In this document: one piece after another, positions 53,511-63,555 of the stretch
Numbering within the stretch: the first letter of the stretch is position 1
Layout of the letters: every line of letters starts with the position of its first letter
NCBI GenBank assembly: GCA_003056425.1
Contig: PYVY01000005.1
Coordinates: forward strand, 62,001-126,000
From: Alteromonas indica
GTDB taxonomy: Bacteria > Pseudomonadota > Gammaproteobacteria > Enterobacterales > Alteromonadaceae
DNA: 64,000 nucleotides
Direction of reading: 5' to 3'
The notes under the pieces: model-generated
What the model was told of the DNA's origin: nothing
The model's database searches: none
The model's input: only the letters and a program-made list of their open reading frames with translations
Made by a program: the position numbers and the translations under genes

Positions 53511-54926
53511 TTAATCCAACTTGTAGGCTTTTTTCGCCAGGTGATAGGTAAGCTGCTCGGCGATCGTGGTGGCTTCTGACTGACTGAGCCGGTGTTCGGC
53601 CACCAGTTGAGCGAGAAACCGGCAATCCATACGTCGGGCTACATCGTGGCGCGCCGGGATAGACAGGAACGCGCGGGTGTCGTCATTAAAGCCTACTGTA
53701 TTGTAAAACCCAGCCGTTTCGGTTACCTGCTGGCGAAAGCGCAACATGCCTTCAGGACTATCATGAAACCACCAGGCGGGGCCTAATTTCAGGCAGGGAT
53801 AATGGCCTGCCAAAGGTGCCAGCTCTCTGGCGTAAGTGGTTTCATCCAGGGTAAATAATATAATCTGCAGGTTGGGCTCGTTGCCGTATCTGCTTAGGAG
53901 CGGATGTAATGCATCAACATAATTAGTGGCGACGGGAATATCATGCCCTTTGTCACTCCCAAACTGGCTGAACAATTGGGTATTGTGGCTGCGATAACAG
54001 CCAGGATGAAGCTGCATTACCATGCCATCTTCCACACTCATACCGGCCATCTCGGTAAGCATCTGGGCCCGAAACAGGGCGTGGTCTGATGGCTGAGCAT
54101 CGGGACCAATGACTTTGGCAAATAATACCTCACATTCACGTACCGATAAGTTTGCCGTGGCAGCGGTAGGGTGACCATGATCAGTGGCGGTCGCACCGTG
54201 TGCGCGAAACACGCTACGGCGTTGCCGCAATGCATTCAGGTAGCCTTTCCAGCAAGTTGTATCTTCGCCGGTCAATTCACCTAGCCGAATAATATTGGTG
54301 GCAAAGTCTGTGCGTGACGCATCAATCACATCGTCTGGTCTGAAGGTGGTAATGACCCGTTTATCCCACCCCGATTCTTTTAATGCGGCGTGTTGGGAGA
54401 GGGAATCAAGGGCACCTTCGGTGGTGGCAATAAGTTCTATGTTAAACCGGTCCATTAGCGCGCGGGGTTTAAATGCCGGTGTCGCCAACTGGGCAGTAAT
54501 ATGCTCGTAATAGTCTAGCGCATTGCCACTACACAGCATGTCGGTTAAACCGAAGACATCATGAAATACAGTATCTAGCCATAACCTGGAAGGGGTAGCG
54601 GCAAACAAATAGTAGTGGTCTGCAAAAACCTGCCAGGCTTTTTTAGGATCCTGCTCGGTCGGGCCGCCGTCAATGCGGGCAATACCCAACGCTTCCAGCG
54701 ACACTCCTTGGCTATACAACATTCTAAACACGTAGTGGTCTGGCGTAATGAGTAGCTCAGTCGCATTCGTAAAAGCATTATTTTGGGCAAACCAGCGTGG
54801 ATCGGTATGCCCGTGAGGGCTGATAATAGGCATATTGCGCACTGACTCATACAGCTGCCTGGCGATATTTCGGGTCGTTTTATCCGTAGGAAATAACCTG
54901 TCTTCGTGCAGTAAAATGGGTGTCAT
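53511..54926 (-). CDS. uxaC: Glucuronate isomerase
   Basis: 471 residues, close to the E. coli length of 470. It isomerises D-glucuronate to fructuronate and D-galacturonate to tagaturonate. Amidohydrolase-like signatures are visible: ISPHGHTDPRWFAQN near the N-terminus, MQLHPGCYRSHN in the middle, and LGPAWWFHDSPEGM with VGFNDDTRAFLSIPARHDVARR near the end. The ATG at 54926 follows GGCAGG. It heads uxaC-uxuB and is preceded by a good promoter with a 16-bp palindromic operator downstream of the -10. Confidence 0.95.
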   Translation of the reverse strand: MTPILLHEDRLFPTDKTTRNIARQLYESVRNMPIISPHGHTDPRWFAQNNAFTNATELLITPDHYVFRMLYSQGVSLEALGIARIDGGPTEQDPKKAWQVFADHYYLFAATPSRLWLDTVFHDVFGLTDMLCSGNALDYYEHITAQLATPAFKPRALMDRFNIELIATTEGALDSLSQHAALKESGWDKRVITTFRPDDVIDASRTDFATNIIRLGELTGEDTTCWKGYLNALRQRRSVFRAHGATATDHGHPTAATANLSVRECEVLFAKVIGPDAQPSDHALFRAQMLTEMAGMSVEDGMVMQLHPGCYRSHNTQLFSQFGSDKGHDIPVATNYVDALHPLLSRYGNEPNLQIILFTLDETTYARELAPLAGHYPCLKLGPAWWFHDSPEGMLRFRQQVTETAGFYNTVGFNDDTRAFLSIPARHDVARRMDCRFLAQLVAEHRLSQSEATTIAEQLTYHLAKKAYKLD

Positions 54927-54989
54927 ACCTGCCCCTTTGGCTAATTTGGTAAGCGTCGAATACGGTGCAAAGTGCACTGAAAATTAGTT

Positions 54990-55040
54990 ATGCCACCGGT
55001 GGCATGAAGGCATGATAGGGTGAGACTATTTTTCAATCAA
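54990..55040 (-). promoter_or_regulatory. uxaC promoter with LacI-type operator
   Basis: On the minus strand TTGATT (55040-55035), a 17-base spacer and TATCAT (55017-55012) form a sigma-70 promoter. Just downstream ATGCCACCGGTGGCAT (54990-55005) is a perfect 16-bp palindrome with a central CG, covering the start of transcription. The adjacent LacI gene is the likely binder. Confidence 0.75.
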
Positions 55041-55052
55041 GTGTAATCTGGC

Positions 55053-56081
55053 TTACCGGGGAGTGGAATTACGCACAATAAGTTGCGGGGTATAGGGAGT
55101 TTCTGATAGCGCGCTATCGGGCATTTCACTCTCTGGCGCCTGTTCAATTTGGGCGATAAGCTTGCGCGCCGCCAGCGATGCCATTGCTGCTACCGGCCGG
55201 CGGACCGTGGTGAGCGAAGGCACTATTCGCGCGGCCAGCTGGTTATCGTCAAAACCGACTACCGAAACCCTATCAGGTACGGCAATATTCAAAGCATAAG
55301 CGGCGTTAATTACGCCCACAGCCATGTCGTCATTGTTGGCAAAAATTACCTGGGGAAGCGGGTTTTGTGTTAACAGTGCATGGCCGCACTCCAAGCCACT
55401 TTCATAGGTATTGTCGCCTTCAATAATCCATTGTGGCGCAATATCTATACCCAGTGAATGTAAGGTCTGAACAAAGCCCTCCAAGCGCTCAGTGGTGGAG
55501 GAATAATTGGCCGGGCCGGTAATGATGGCTATTTGTGTAAGCTGCACCGACACCAGATAGCGGGCGAGGGCTTGTAACGCGCCGCGATCATCCGACACTA
55601 CCATATTAGCCGGGGTGTCCAGCGCAATCGAGGCCATCCGCACATAATGGTAGCCATGGGCGGTAAAAGCATCAAATAGCGCCTGGCATTCTGATACCGG
55701 GGGCAACACAATCACCCCATCTACATGGGAACGCTGTACAAACTGTACGCAGTTAGCCACATAGTTATCTGATTGTTTTGCGCAAGGATGCACAATTAAC
55801 TCATAGCCTTTGTCGATACTGATATCCAATACACCACGCTGCACCTGATCGATATAATAGGTGCCGGAATTATCATAAATAATGCCTAACAGATAAGAAC
55901 GATTAGCCGCCAGCCCCCGGGCCTTTTTATCCGGCGAAAAGCCGGCTTGCTGGATAATGGCAGCAATTTTTTCGCGGGTGGCTGGGTTGACGTTTACCGC
56001 GCCATTGATGACCCGGGAAACCGTCCGCTTTGAGACGCCCGCTTGTTTTGCTATGTCATTGATGGTGGGCCGTTTATGCAT
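55053..56081 (-). CDS. LacI-family regulator of the uronate genes
   Basis: 342 residues. The helix-turn-helix RPTINDIAKQAGVSKRTVSRVINGA is canonical for LacI, followed by the hinge PDKKARGLAANRSYLLGIIYDN and the ligand domain (SHVDGVIVLPPVSECQ, FANNDDMAVGVINAAY, VVGFDDNQLAARIVPSLTTVRRP). It ends upstream of the uxaC promoter and is transcribed in the same direction as uxaC-uxuB. A perfect palindrome at 54990 fits its expected operator. The ligand is probably a uronate or its breakdown product, by context only. Confidence 0.9.
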   Translation of the reverse strand: MHKRPTINDIAKQAGVSKRTVSRVINGAVNVNPATREKIAAIIQQAGFSPDKKARGLAANRSYLLGIIYDNSGTYYIDQVQRGVLDISIDKGYELIVHPCAKQSDNYVANCVQFVQRSHVDGVIVLPPVSECQALFDAFTAHGYHYVRMASIALDTPANMVVSDDRGALQALARYLVSVQLTQIAIITGPANYSSTTERLEGFVQTLHSLGIDIAPQWIIEGDNTYESGLECGHALLTQNPLPQVIFANNDDMAVGVINAAYALNIAVPDRVSVVGFDDNQLAARIVPSLTTVRRPVAAMASLAARKLIAQIEQAPESEMPDSALSETPYTPQLIVRNSTPR

Positions 56082-56247
56082 TCTTTAAACCTGTTTATTT
56101 CGTGCGGATGCCGATATTGAGGAGAGGAGATCACCAACGGTCGCCATGTCGTCAGGGTGCTGGATTGCCTTTAAGCGATAGTCCTTTTTATGGCAAGGCG
56201 CGGAAATTTCCGTTATACAATCAATGGCTTGAGCATGTAACCCTACG

Positions 56248-56934
56248 TTAGCTTGCATCGTCGAAAAATTCAGGATGGCGGGCTTTAATATCGTCTATCA
56301 CCTGTAAAATCAGGTGCAAATGGCTGCTCATGGCAAGGCGGGCTTGCGCCGGGTTACCTGCTTCGAGCGCCGCCACTATAGCGGTATGTTGTGCTAACAC
56401 ACTTTGATACTGGCCGCCCGATTCTTTCAGGCCCAGGTTACGCACCCGATCCATATGGGCTTTTTCGTATTGAATAAGGTTTGCGGCGCGCTGGTAGCCC
56501 GCGAAGTCAGCCAACGACTGATGAAACTCGTCATCTAATTGCTGAAAAAGCATCGCATCAAGTTGGTTGGCGGCCTGCTGCTGTTTATCGATTATCGTAT
56601 AACAGTGGCGAATGAGTGTATCGGTCGCATGTTCAGCACAATGCGTGACTATCGCCACTTCCAGAGCTTCGCGAATAAACCGGGCCTCGATAATTTTGGT
56701 GACGCTTAGTTTTGTAACAAACGTACCACGCTGGGGCCGTACTTCGACAAAGCCCAAGGCAACCAATTTAGCTATAGCTTCGCGCACCGGTGTACGGCTA
56801 ACACCAAATTTAACGGCTAACCGGTTTTCCGACATCGTGGTGCCGGGCGCAATTGCCATACTGACAATCTCCTCGCGTAAATGAGCAAAGAGTTGTTCGG
56901 AAGTTGAATGGTGGTAGCTAAGTTGTATGGCCAT
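56248..56934 (-). CDS. GntR-family (FCD-domain) regulator, UxuR/ExuR-like
   Basis: 228 residues. The N-terminal winged helix is AIAPGTTMSENRLAVKFGVSRTPVREAIAKLVALGFVEVRP with the wing QRGTFVT. The C-terminal all-helical FCD domain has the metal/ligand residues spread over FIREALEVAIVTHCAEH, LDDEFHQSLADFAG and EHxxH-like AALEAGNPAQARLAMSSHLH. Relatives such as UxuR and ExuR sense uronates, and the genes around fit. An extended -10 (TGCTATAGT on the minus strand, 56977-56969) lies upstream, with TGTATAAACA (56979-56988) over the spacer, perhaps an autoregulatory site. Confidence 0.85.
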   Translation of the reverse strand: MAIQLSYHHSTSEQLFAHLREEIVSMAIAPGTTMSENRLAVKFGVSRTPVREAIAKLVALGFVEVRPQRGTFVTKLSVTKIIEARFIREALEVAIVTHCAEHATDTLIRHCYTIIDKQQQAANQLDAMLFQQLDDEFHQSLADFAGYQRAANLIQYEKAHMDRVRNLGLKESGGQYQSVLAQHTAIVAALEAGNPAQARLAMSSHLHLILQVIDDIKARHPEFFDDAS

Positions 56935-57261
56935 ATCCGTTACTGGCGTCCTGATTAGTTCTGCCCCTACTATAGCATTGTTTATACAGCATTGATTAAC
57001 CCCGCCATTAGGCTAAAAAGATTACGGTAACAAATGACTGGCTATCCCTGCCTGATATTGTATTGAGCTACTACGCGAAGCTCGGTTATACGGGCTATCT
57101 CCCCACTTAGGGCTACCAGCATGCATCGGCAAAGCATTATTTACCTGCCGAATTAGTAGTCAAAACACATTCCCGAATTACGATTTTTATTAATTGTTAA
57201 ATTTATGATCTTTTGCGCTGGTGGCAGAGCAAACCTCTGGTTATAGTGGCACCGCTTGAGG

Positions 57262-57271
57262 TTGTATACAA
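57262..57271. promoter_or_regulatory. Candidate GntR operator upstream of the TBDR
   Basis: TTGTATACAA is a perfect 10-bp palindrome resembling the ExuR/UxuR consensus core (TTGGTATACCAA, from memory). It lies 91 bases before the TBDR ATG. A GGTGGCAG half-site (57220-57227) matches half of the LacI palindrome at 54990. The 428-base gap 56934-57362 holds nothing else I can support. Confidence 0.45.
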
Positions 57272-57361
57272 GTATTTATGTTTTCGGTTGCAGTCTGCAA
57301 AAATAATATAATGCATCGGCGATGCCATTTGCTGTTCGATGCTAACGATCAGAGGTTAACG

Positions 57362-60283
57362 ATGAACACGAACAAGCATAATCCATTTAAATTAAGCCCC
57401 CGCGGGCTATTAATGTTGGCCGTGGCAGCCGCCAATAGTGCAGTGCATGCTCAAGAGCAGCCACCAGAAAATGTACAACAGGTACAACCAAGCGAAGCAG
57501 AAACGGAAATTATTGAAGTACGTGGCTATCGAGGGAGTTTATTTAACTCAGCAGCCGCTAAGCGCGAATCGCAAGGCTTTGTCGATGAAGTATTTGCAGA
57601 TGATATTGGTAAAATGCCCAGCCAGAATTTAGCTGAATCGCTTAGCCGTATTCCTGGGGTAAAAATTAACCGCGAAGTGACCGGGGAAGGACAGCAAATA
57701 TCTGTGCGCGGGTTAGGTCCAAGCTTCACTAAAATAGCGTTAAATGGCAATGCTATCGCTATTGCATCAGACGGTAGTTTGGGGTCGGGGAACCGCAATC
57801 GAGAAGTAGATCTTGATATCTTTCCTACTGAATTGTTTAGTAGCTTGGCAGTGTCCAAAACGGCTACTGCCCACCAGCTGGAAGGTGGAGTGTCAGGTTA
57901 TGTGAATATGCGTACCGCACGGCCATTTGATAGCACTAACCAAACATTCAAATATTCCTTAGAAGGAGCCTATGGCGACTTGCGAGGCGAGATCAGTCCG
58001 CGTTATTCAGCTGTCTACAGTAAAACTTTTGATGATAAGTTTGGTGTGTTGGTAGGAGTAGCCGGAGCAAATACAAAATCCCGCGTAGATGGTTATGAAG
58101 CGGTCGCATTGTTTACAGATGGCTGCGTAGCCCAATGGGATAACCCACAACATACCTCTTCAGGGTGTATAGAGGGTAGTGAAGGTCTTAATCACTTTTT
58201 TTGGAATCCGGAAGCCACGGCTGATTATGCTGGGTCCCATGACGGGGTGAGTGTAGGCGATCCGATAGATCCTGTAGCGACCTCCGGCGTAGCCGCAGAG
58301 ACTCTCGATACTGCCTTACTTCCTTATCTTGGACGCCCCATGTTTACCTACGGTACGCGTGATCGTGTATCTGGTATTGTTTCATTACAATACCGGCCAA
58401 CGGATGGTATTGATGCCGCCCTGGATATGATGTACGCCAAAGCCTCTAAAGATTTTGTACGCACTGAAGCCATGTGGTGGGGGCGGCGTAATTACCTGCA
58501 TCAGGGCGGCGCCATTATTCCTGAAAATGTCACCGTAAATGACAACGGTTATGTTACTGAAGGCACTTTTTACAATTCGCATATCTGGGTTGGCTCTCAT
58601 GATTATCAAGAAGATGTAGATTTTTACAGCGTGATGCCTAGTGTTTCCTGGATTGTGAATGACGTGTTTAAAGTCGACGTGTCTGCCAGCCTGACCAAAT
58701 CTGAATTTGACCGCGATGAACCCTATGTATTGTACATGTCGCCAGGCGGCACGCTGGAATTCAGTAACGGCGATGTGCCAAGCTTTAATTTTAGCGAAAA
58801 CCCCGCCGACCCTGCTATCGGTTGGACCTGGCAGCAGGAATATGATCAGAACCAGGATGGTGTCATCAGCGAAGACGAAAAATTTGGCGATACATTTCGT
58901 ATCCAGCGTAACCACCGGGAAACTGAAACCAAAGGTGTGCACCTGGACTTTGCCTACGGTGAGTCGCCTGAGTATAGCGGCTTTAAATTCGGCTTGGCGT
59001 GGGATGAAAGCTCTTCAAATATGGACGCCTTTGGCGGAACCGCCGAATTTACCCAAAATAATGTGGTGAACTCGGCTGCCTATAATAACTTCTCAGACTA
59101 TCTGGGCCCGTCTTTAGTGAATGATTTAGGCACCGGCATTAGCGGCTACAATGGTTATACAGGTATTGCGCAGGTAGATTGGGCGCGGATTAAAGACGCC
59201 ACCGATTATGCTAATTTTTCAGCGATACCGTCGCAGGGGGACCAATTCGGTGCCACCGTGGGGGATATTAACGAAGACGTTTTAGCATTGTACCTGGAAG
59301 CTAACGCTGAAACTGAAATAGGCGGCCGCCTACTAAGGGTAAACACAGGCGTACGCTGGGTATCTACAGAGCAAAGCGTCGCCACTTCGCAAAGCCAGAC
59401 CACAGCCAGCTATAACAAATTACTCCCTTCTATGAGTCTGGTTTACGATGTCTTGGAAGACGTCAAGCTACGCGCCAGTGCCTCGCGCAGTTTGACCCGG
59501 GCAAATCCTTCAGACATGTTCCCTAATGCGTCGTGGGGCGGCTCTGGTATTGAGTCGGTTAACGCGGGCAATCCATACCTGTCACCTTTTGAGGCCACCA
59601 ATTTTGATCTCGGCGGAGAGTGGTATTTCTCTGAATTAGGTTATGTTGGTTTAACGTATTTTGAAAAAGAAGTTACCGGCTTCACCCGCTCTGACAGCCT
59701 CACAGTAACCTTTAGTGACCTGGTGGAGTACGGTATTGATATCAATGATATCGGCGATGATCGCCAGCAAGCTTTGCTGGAATGCGGGGGCCCTTCACAA
59801 TGCACCACCACCGTTAATACGCGCAATAATATTGATGGAGCTACCACCTTAAGCGGTTTTGAAGCGGTCTGGGTACAACCACTTGATGTGGTTATTGAAG
59901 GAATGGGCTTTAATATCAGCGCCACATCTATCCGGCAGGATGCCAGTGATGACGACGCCATCATTACAGGTATTTCAGATCTTAGTTACAACGGTACGCT
60001 ATTTTACGAAAACGACGTGTTTCAGACGCGGGTAACGGTATATCACCAAGATGGCGCGGCAAGCTATTACAGCCAGGGCAAGGAAGTGTTTTCGTTTGAC
60101 CGAACCCAAGTCGATCTGTCTGCCAGCTATAACTTGCCACTAGCCATGGATATGACCCTGACCCTGGATGCCTATAACCTGACCAATGAGCCAGTAGGTA
60201 ATTGGCATGAATATGAAGGTATTGCATTTAATGCATTCTATCCGGGCGCGACCTATACCCTGGGCTTACGTGGTTCATTTTAA
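57362..60283 (+). CDS. TonB-dependent receptor for xylan-derived aldouronic oligosaccharides
   Basis: 973 residues, large carbohydrate-type outer-membrane receptor. The signal peptide ends near NSAVHAQ; the TonB-box-like EIIEVRGY is followed by plug motifs DIGKMPSQNLAESLSRIPGV, ISVRGLGPSFTKIALNGNAI and TATAHQLEGGVSGYVNMRTARP. The barrel ends in YTLGLRGSF with a terminal Phe. The frame is open to 57278, but AGAGG near 57350 and the signal peptide support the ATG at 57362. It is 53 bases from the GH67 gene, so both are probably on one transcript. The ligand is inferred from GH67 and the uronate genes. Confidence 0.9.
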   Translation: MNTNKHNPFKLSPRGLLMLAVAAANSAVHAQEQPPENVQQVQPSEAETEIIEVRGYRGSLFNSAAAKRESQGFVDEVFADDIGKMPSQNLAESLSRIPGVKINREVTGEGQQISVRGLGPSFTKIALNGNAIAIASDGSLGSGNRNREVDLDIFPTELFSSLAVSKTATAHQLEGGVSGYVNMRTARPFDSTNQTFKYSLEGAYGDLRGEISPRYSAVYSKTFDDKFGVLVGVAGANTKSRVDGYEAVALFTDGCVAQWDNPQHTSSGCIEGSEGLNHFFWNPEATADYAGSHDGVSVGDPIDPVATSGVAAETLDTALLPYLGRPMFTYGTRDRVSGIVSLQYRPTDGIDAALDMMYAKASKDFVRTEAMWWGRRNYLHQGGAIIPENVTVNDNGYVTEGTFYNSHIWVGSHDYQEDVDFYSVMPSVSWIVNDVFKVDVSASLTKSEFDRDEPYVLYMSPGGTLEFSNGDVPSFNFSENPADPAIGWTWQQEYDQNQDGVISEDEKFGDTFRIQRNHRETETKGVHLDFAYGESPEYSGFKFGLAWDESSSNMDAFGGTAEFTQNNVVNSAAYNNFSDYLGPSLVNDLGTGISGYNGYTGIAQVDWARIKDATDYANFSAIPSQGDQFGATVGDINEDVLALYLEANAETEIGGRLLRVNTGVRWVSTEQSVATSQSQTTASYNKLLPSMSLVYDVLEDVKLRASASRSLTRANPSDMFPNASWGGSGIESVNAGNPYLSPFEATNFDLGGEWYFSELGYVGLTYFEKEVTGFTRSDSLTVTFSDLVEYGIDINDIGDDRQQALLECGGPSQCTTTVNTRNNIDGATTLSGFEAVWVQPLDVVIEGMGFNISATSIRQDASDDDAIITGISDLSYNGTLFYENDVFQTRVTVYHQDGAASYYSQGKEVFSFDRTQVDLSASYNLPLAMDMTLTLDAYNLTNEPVGNWHEYEGIAFNAFYPGATYTLGLRGSF

Positions 60284-60336
60284 CCACTACGCTATGACCG
60301 GCCGGCATTGATGCGGGCCTAACTGTGAGGATAACG

Positions 60337-62508
60337 ATGAAATATATCGCTCTGATTTGCTTACTGCTTAGCAGCTTCAGTGGCTGGGCATCTTCTATTA
60401 TAGAAGGTGAAGATGGCTATCGGTTGTGGCTGAAATATGACCCTGTCACCAACGCTGATCTTAAAACAACATATCAACAACAGGTGGGTCAATTTCATGT
60501 GGCAGGGGCATCGCCCACCATGCAAGTTATTCGCGATGAGCTTAATTATGCATTGGGCCACATGCTAAACGCTCCGCAAGAGGTTGAGCAAACCCAGGCT
60601 GCGCTGGTAGTGGCTGCGGGCGACAAGGCGTTACGGCTGGCCAAACAGTATCAGCTTGATCTTTTGGCGGCGGGCGATCAGGGCTACCTGATTCAGCAGG
60701 TAGCCAACCCAAAGCGCCCCGCTGGCACAACCACAATGCTGGTTCTGGCGAACTCTGACATCGGCGCGCTATATGGTACTTACCGGTTGTTGCGCCAGTT
60801 ACAGATACGCCAGCCACTAGCCGATATGGCTGTGGTGTCGGCGCCGGCCATCGATTTGCGGGTGCTTAACCACTGGGATAATTTAGACCGCCATGTAGAA
60901 CGTGGTTATGCCGGTCAGTCTATTTGGGATTGGCATAAATTACCTGACTACCAGTACCAGCGATACACAGATTACGCACGGGCGAATGCTTCGGTAGGGA
61001 TTAACGGCACGGTATTGAACAATGTTAATGCTGACCCGTTAATTTTAACGCCTCACTACCTGAGCAAAGTAACAGCCCTGGCAGATCTGTTTCGCCCCTA
61101 CGGCATAAAAGTTTACCTTTCAGTTAAATTTAGCTCGCCCCAGCTTATTGGCGGCTTAGACACGTCCGACCCATTAAACACGGAAGTACAGCAATGGTGG
61201 AAAGACAAAGCGGCGCAAATTTATCGCGATATCCCGGATTTTGGCGGATTTTTGGTGAAAGCTAATTCTGAGGGCCAGCCTGGCCCGGGCGATTTTGGCC
61301 GTACCCACGCGCAGGGCGCCAACATGCTGGCCAGTGCGCTCGAACCTCATGGCGGCACGGTAATGTGGCGCGCGTTTGTTTACGCTAACGAGAAAAACGA
61401 AGAACGCTCAAAACAGGCTTATTCGGAATTTAAACCGCTGGATGGCAAGTTTGCCGATAACGTACTGGTGCAGGTTAAAAACGGGCCTATTGATTTTCAG
61501 CCCCGCGAACCGTTCAGCCCGTTATTTGGGGCGATGCCAGATACCCCGCTGATGATGGAATTTCAGATTACCATGGAGTATCTGGGGTTTAGTACGCATT
61601 TTGTTTACTTAGGCCCGATGTACGAAGAAGTCTTGCAAGCAGAAACCTATGCCCGGGGAACCGGCTCAACAGTGGCCAAGGTGATCAATGGAGAGCTGTT
61701 TGATAGCCCCATTACTGGCATGGCCGGGGTGGCTAATATTGGTACTGATCGAAACTGGACCGGCCATATACTTTTGCAGTCCAACTGGTATGTGTTTGGC
61801 CGAATGGCGTGGAACCCGGAAGTGTCGGCCAAAGAGGTAGCCCGCGATTGGGCGCGTATGACCTTAAGCCATGATGACAGCGCAGTGGCTGCCATTACTA
61901 CCATGATGATGCAAAGTCACGAAGCCACCGTGAATACCATGACGCCGCTGGGGCTACATCATATTATGGGCGCTGGCCACCACTATGGCCCCGCGCCGTG
62001 GGTTGACTTTTTAGGGCGGGATGACTGGAATTCAGTGTATTACCACCGTGCCGATGAAAACGGCATCGGGTTCGACCGTTCACCTTCAGGGGTAAATGCG
62101 GTAGAGCAATACTATCCGCCGCTCACCAAATTATTGTCGGACCCGTCAACGACCCCGGAGAAATATCTGCTTTGGTTTCATCATTTACCGTGGGACTACA
62201 CTATTGAATCAACCAACCGAACACTGTGGAATGAATTGGTCCATCGTTATTACGCCGGTGCTCAGACTATCCAGGATATAGCTAAACAATGGGATAGCCT
62301 GGAGTCGGTATTAGATCCGCTGCAGTTTCGTCAGGTCCAAATGGCCATGGATATCCAGGTAAAAGAGGCGATATGGTGGCGCAATGCGTGTGTACTTTAT
62401 TTTCAGCAGTTTTCTGGTAAACCCATTCCAGCGGAATTACCTAAACCGCAAAAAACATTGGCTGAATACCAAAAAATGTCATTTCCTCATGCGCCGGGCC
62501 AAGGATAG
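60337..62508 (+). CDS. GH67 alpha-glucuronidase
   Basis: 723 residues with a signal peptide (MKYIALICLLLSSFSGWAS), so it is exported to the periplasm. It releases (4-O-methyl-)glucuronic acid from xylo-oligosaccharides. Family signatures are EDGYRLWLKYDP, LNHWDNLDRHVERGYAG and PWDYTIESTNRTLW. By alignment from memory with structurally known GH67 enzymes, Glu312 in KANSEGQPGPG is the general acid and Asp386 in KNGPIDFQP and Glu408 in MMEFQITMEY form the base side. The ATG at 60337 has GAGG upstream. Reaction products would feed the TRAP carrier and UxaC/UxuB. Confidence 0.93.
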   Translation: MKYIALICLLLSSFSGWASSIIEGEDGYRLWLKYDPVTNADLKTTYQQQVGQFHVAGASPTMQVIRDELNYALGHMLNAPQEVEQTQAALVVAAGDKALRLAKQYQLDLLAAGDQGYLIQQVANPKRPAGTTTMLVLANSDIGALYGTYRLLRQLQIRQPLADMAVVSAPAIDLRVLNHWDNLDRHVERGYAGQSIWDWHKLPDYQYQRYTDYARANASVGINGTVLNNVNADPLILTPHYLSKVTALADLFRPYGIKVYLSVKFSSPQLIGGLDTSDPLNTEVQQWWKDKAAQIYRDIPDFGGFLVKANSEGQPGPGDFGRTHAQGANMLASALEPHGGTVMWRAFVYANEKNEERSKQAYSEFKPLDGKFADNVLVQVKNGPIDFQPREPFSPLFGAMPDTPLMMEFQITMEYLGFSTHFVYLGPMYEEVLQAETYARGTGSTVAKVINGELFDSPITGMAGVANIGTDRNWTGHILLQSNWYVFGRMAWNPEVSAKEVARDWARMTLSHDDSAVAAITTMMMQSHEATVNTMTPLGLHHIMGAGHHYGPAPWVDFLGRDDWNSVYYHRADENGIGFDRSPSGVNAVEQYYPPLTKLLSDPSTTPEKYLLWFHHLPWDYTIESTNRTLWNELVHRYYAGAQTIQDIAKQWDSLESVLDPLQFRQVQMAMDIQVKEAIWWRNACVLYFQQFSGKPIPAELPKPQKTLAEYQKMSFPHAPGQG

Positions 62509-62568
62509 CCTAGTGCGGCCATGCTCATGGAATTCGCCATAGCGACAATAATAAGAAGCGCAAAATTT

Positions 62569-63555
62569 ATGATGCCAAGGTTGAGGTATATTTATGGTCT
62601 GGTCATCGTCGTTCAGCTATTGGCGGCTCCACCAGCTATTGCTGCCAAAACGCTGAATGTGATTACGTCGTTATCCAGCAGTGACCCTATGTATGCTGGC
62701 CTGGTGCGTTTCAAGCAGGAAGTGGAAACACAGTCACAAGGTTCGCTGGCCATCCGTATATTCATCGGTTCACAGTTAGGTAACGACAGCGACATGCTTG
62801 AGCAGGCTATTTTAGGCGCAAATGTTGCGGTGTTGGCTGATGGCGGCCGGCTGGCAGTTTATCAACACGAGCTAGGTATTTTAGGTGCGCCTTATCTGGT
62901 ACAGAATCAAGCCCAGCTTAAACAGCTGACCCGCTCCGCATTATTTCAAAGCTGGGCCGATAAATTGGCTGCGCGGGCGGGGCTACATATTTTTTCGTTC
63001 AACTGGTGGCAGGGCGCCCGTCATTTGCTAACCCAGCATGCCGTAGTGGAACCAGCTGACCTTGCTGGTATCCGCATGCGCACTATCGGGGCGCCGGTCT
63101 GGATTGAAACCATCGCAGCCATGGGGGCCACCCCCACGCCTTTGGCCTGGGCAGAGGTATACAGTGGCCTGCAACAGCAGGTAATAGATGCTGCCGAAGC
63201 CCAGTTTACCGGTATGTGGGGGGCCCGCTTATATGAGGTGGTCTCGCATGTTACTAAAACCGGGCATATTCAGCTTATTTCCGGGCTGGTAGGCAGCGAA
63301 AGCTGGTTTCAGTCCCTTAGCCCGGCACAACAGCAGGTGATTAGCCAGGCAGCCGTCACAGCCGGTGAGTATGCATCGCAACAGGTGCGCCAGGCTGAAG
63401 CCGCTATAGAGCAACAACTCACTGCGCAAGGTATCATGGTGAGCACGCCCGATATCAGTCGCTTTGAACAAGTCACCAAGCCCGTATACCAGCGTCTGGA
63501 TTATGCGGCGCTATATGACGAGGTGCGTACTTACCTGACAGGTTCTGACCAATGA
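62569..63555 (+). CDS. dctP: TRAP transporter substrate-binding protein (DctP family)
   Basis: 328 residues from ATG 62569. A signal peptide (LRYIYGLVIVVQLLAAPPAIA) is followed by the periplasmic binding protein fold. MYAGLVRFKQEVETQSQGSLAIRIF, GNDSDMLEQAILGANVAVLADG and the family-typical LAGIRMRTIGAPVWIETIAAMGATPTPLAWAEVYSGLQQQVIDAAE are present, the last with the conserved Arg that grips the ligand carboxylate. A start at 62521 is also possible. It overlaps dctQ by 4 bases (ATGA). With GH67 and UxaC/UxuB around, a uronate or aldouronic acid is the probable ligand. Confidence 0.9.
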   Translation: MMPRLRYIYGLVIVVQLLAAPPAIAAKTLNVITSLSSSDPMYAGLVRFKQEVETQSQGSLAIRIFIGSQLGNDSDMLEQAILGANVAVLADGGRLAVYQHELGILGAPYLVQNQAQLKQLTRSALFQSWADKLAARAGLHIFSFNWWQGARHLLTQHAVVEPADLAGIRMRTIGAPVWIETIAAMGATPTPLAWAEVYSGLQQQVIDAAEAQFTGMWGARLYEVVSHVTKTGHIQLISGLVGSESWFQSLSPAQQQVISQAAVTAGEYASQQVRQAEAAIEQQLTAQGIMVSTPDISRFEQVTKPVYQRLDYAALYDEVRTYLTGSDQ

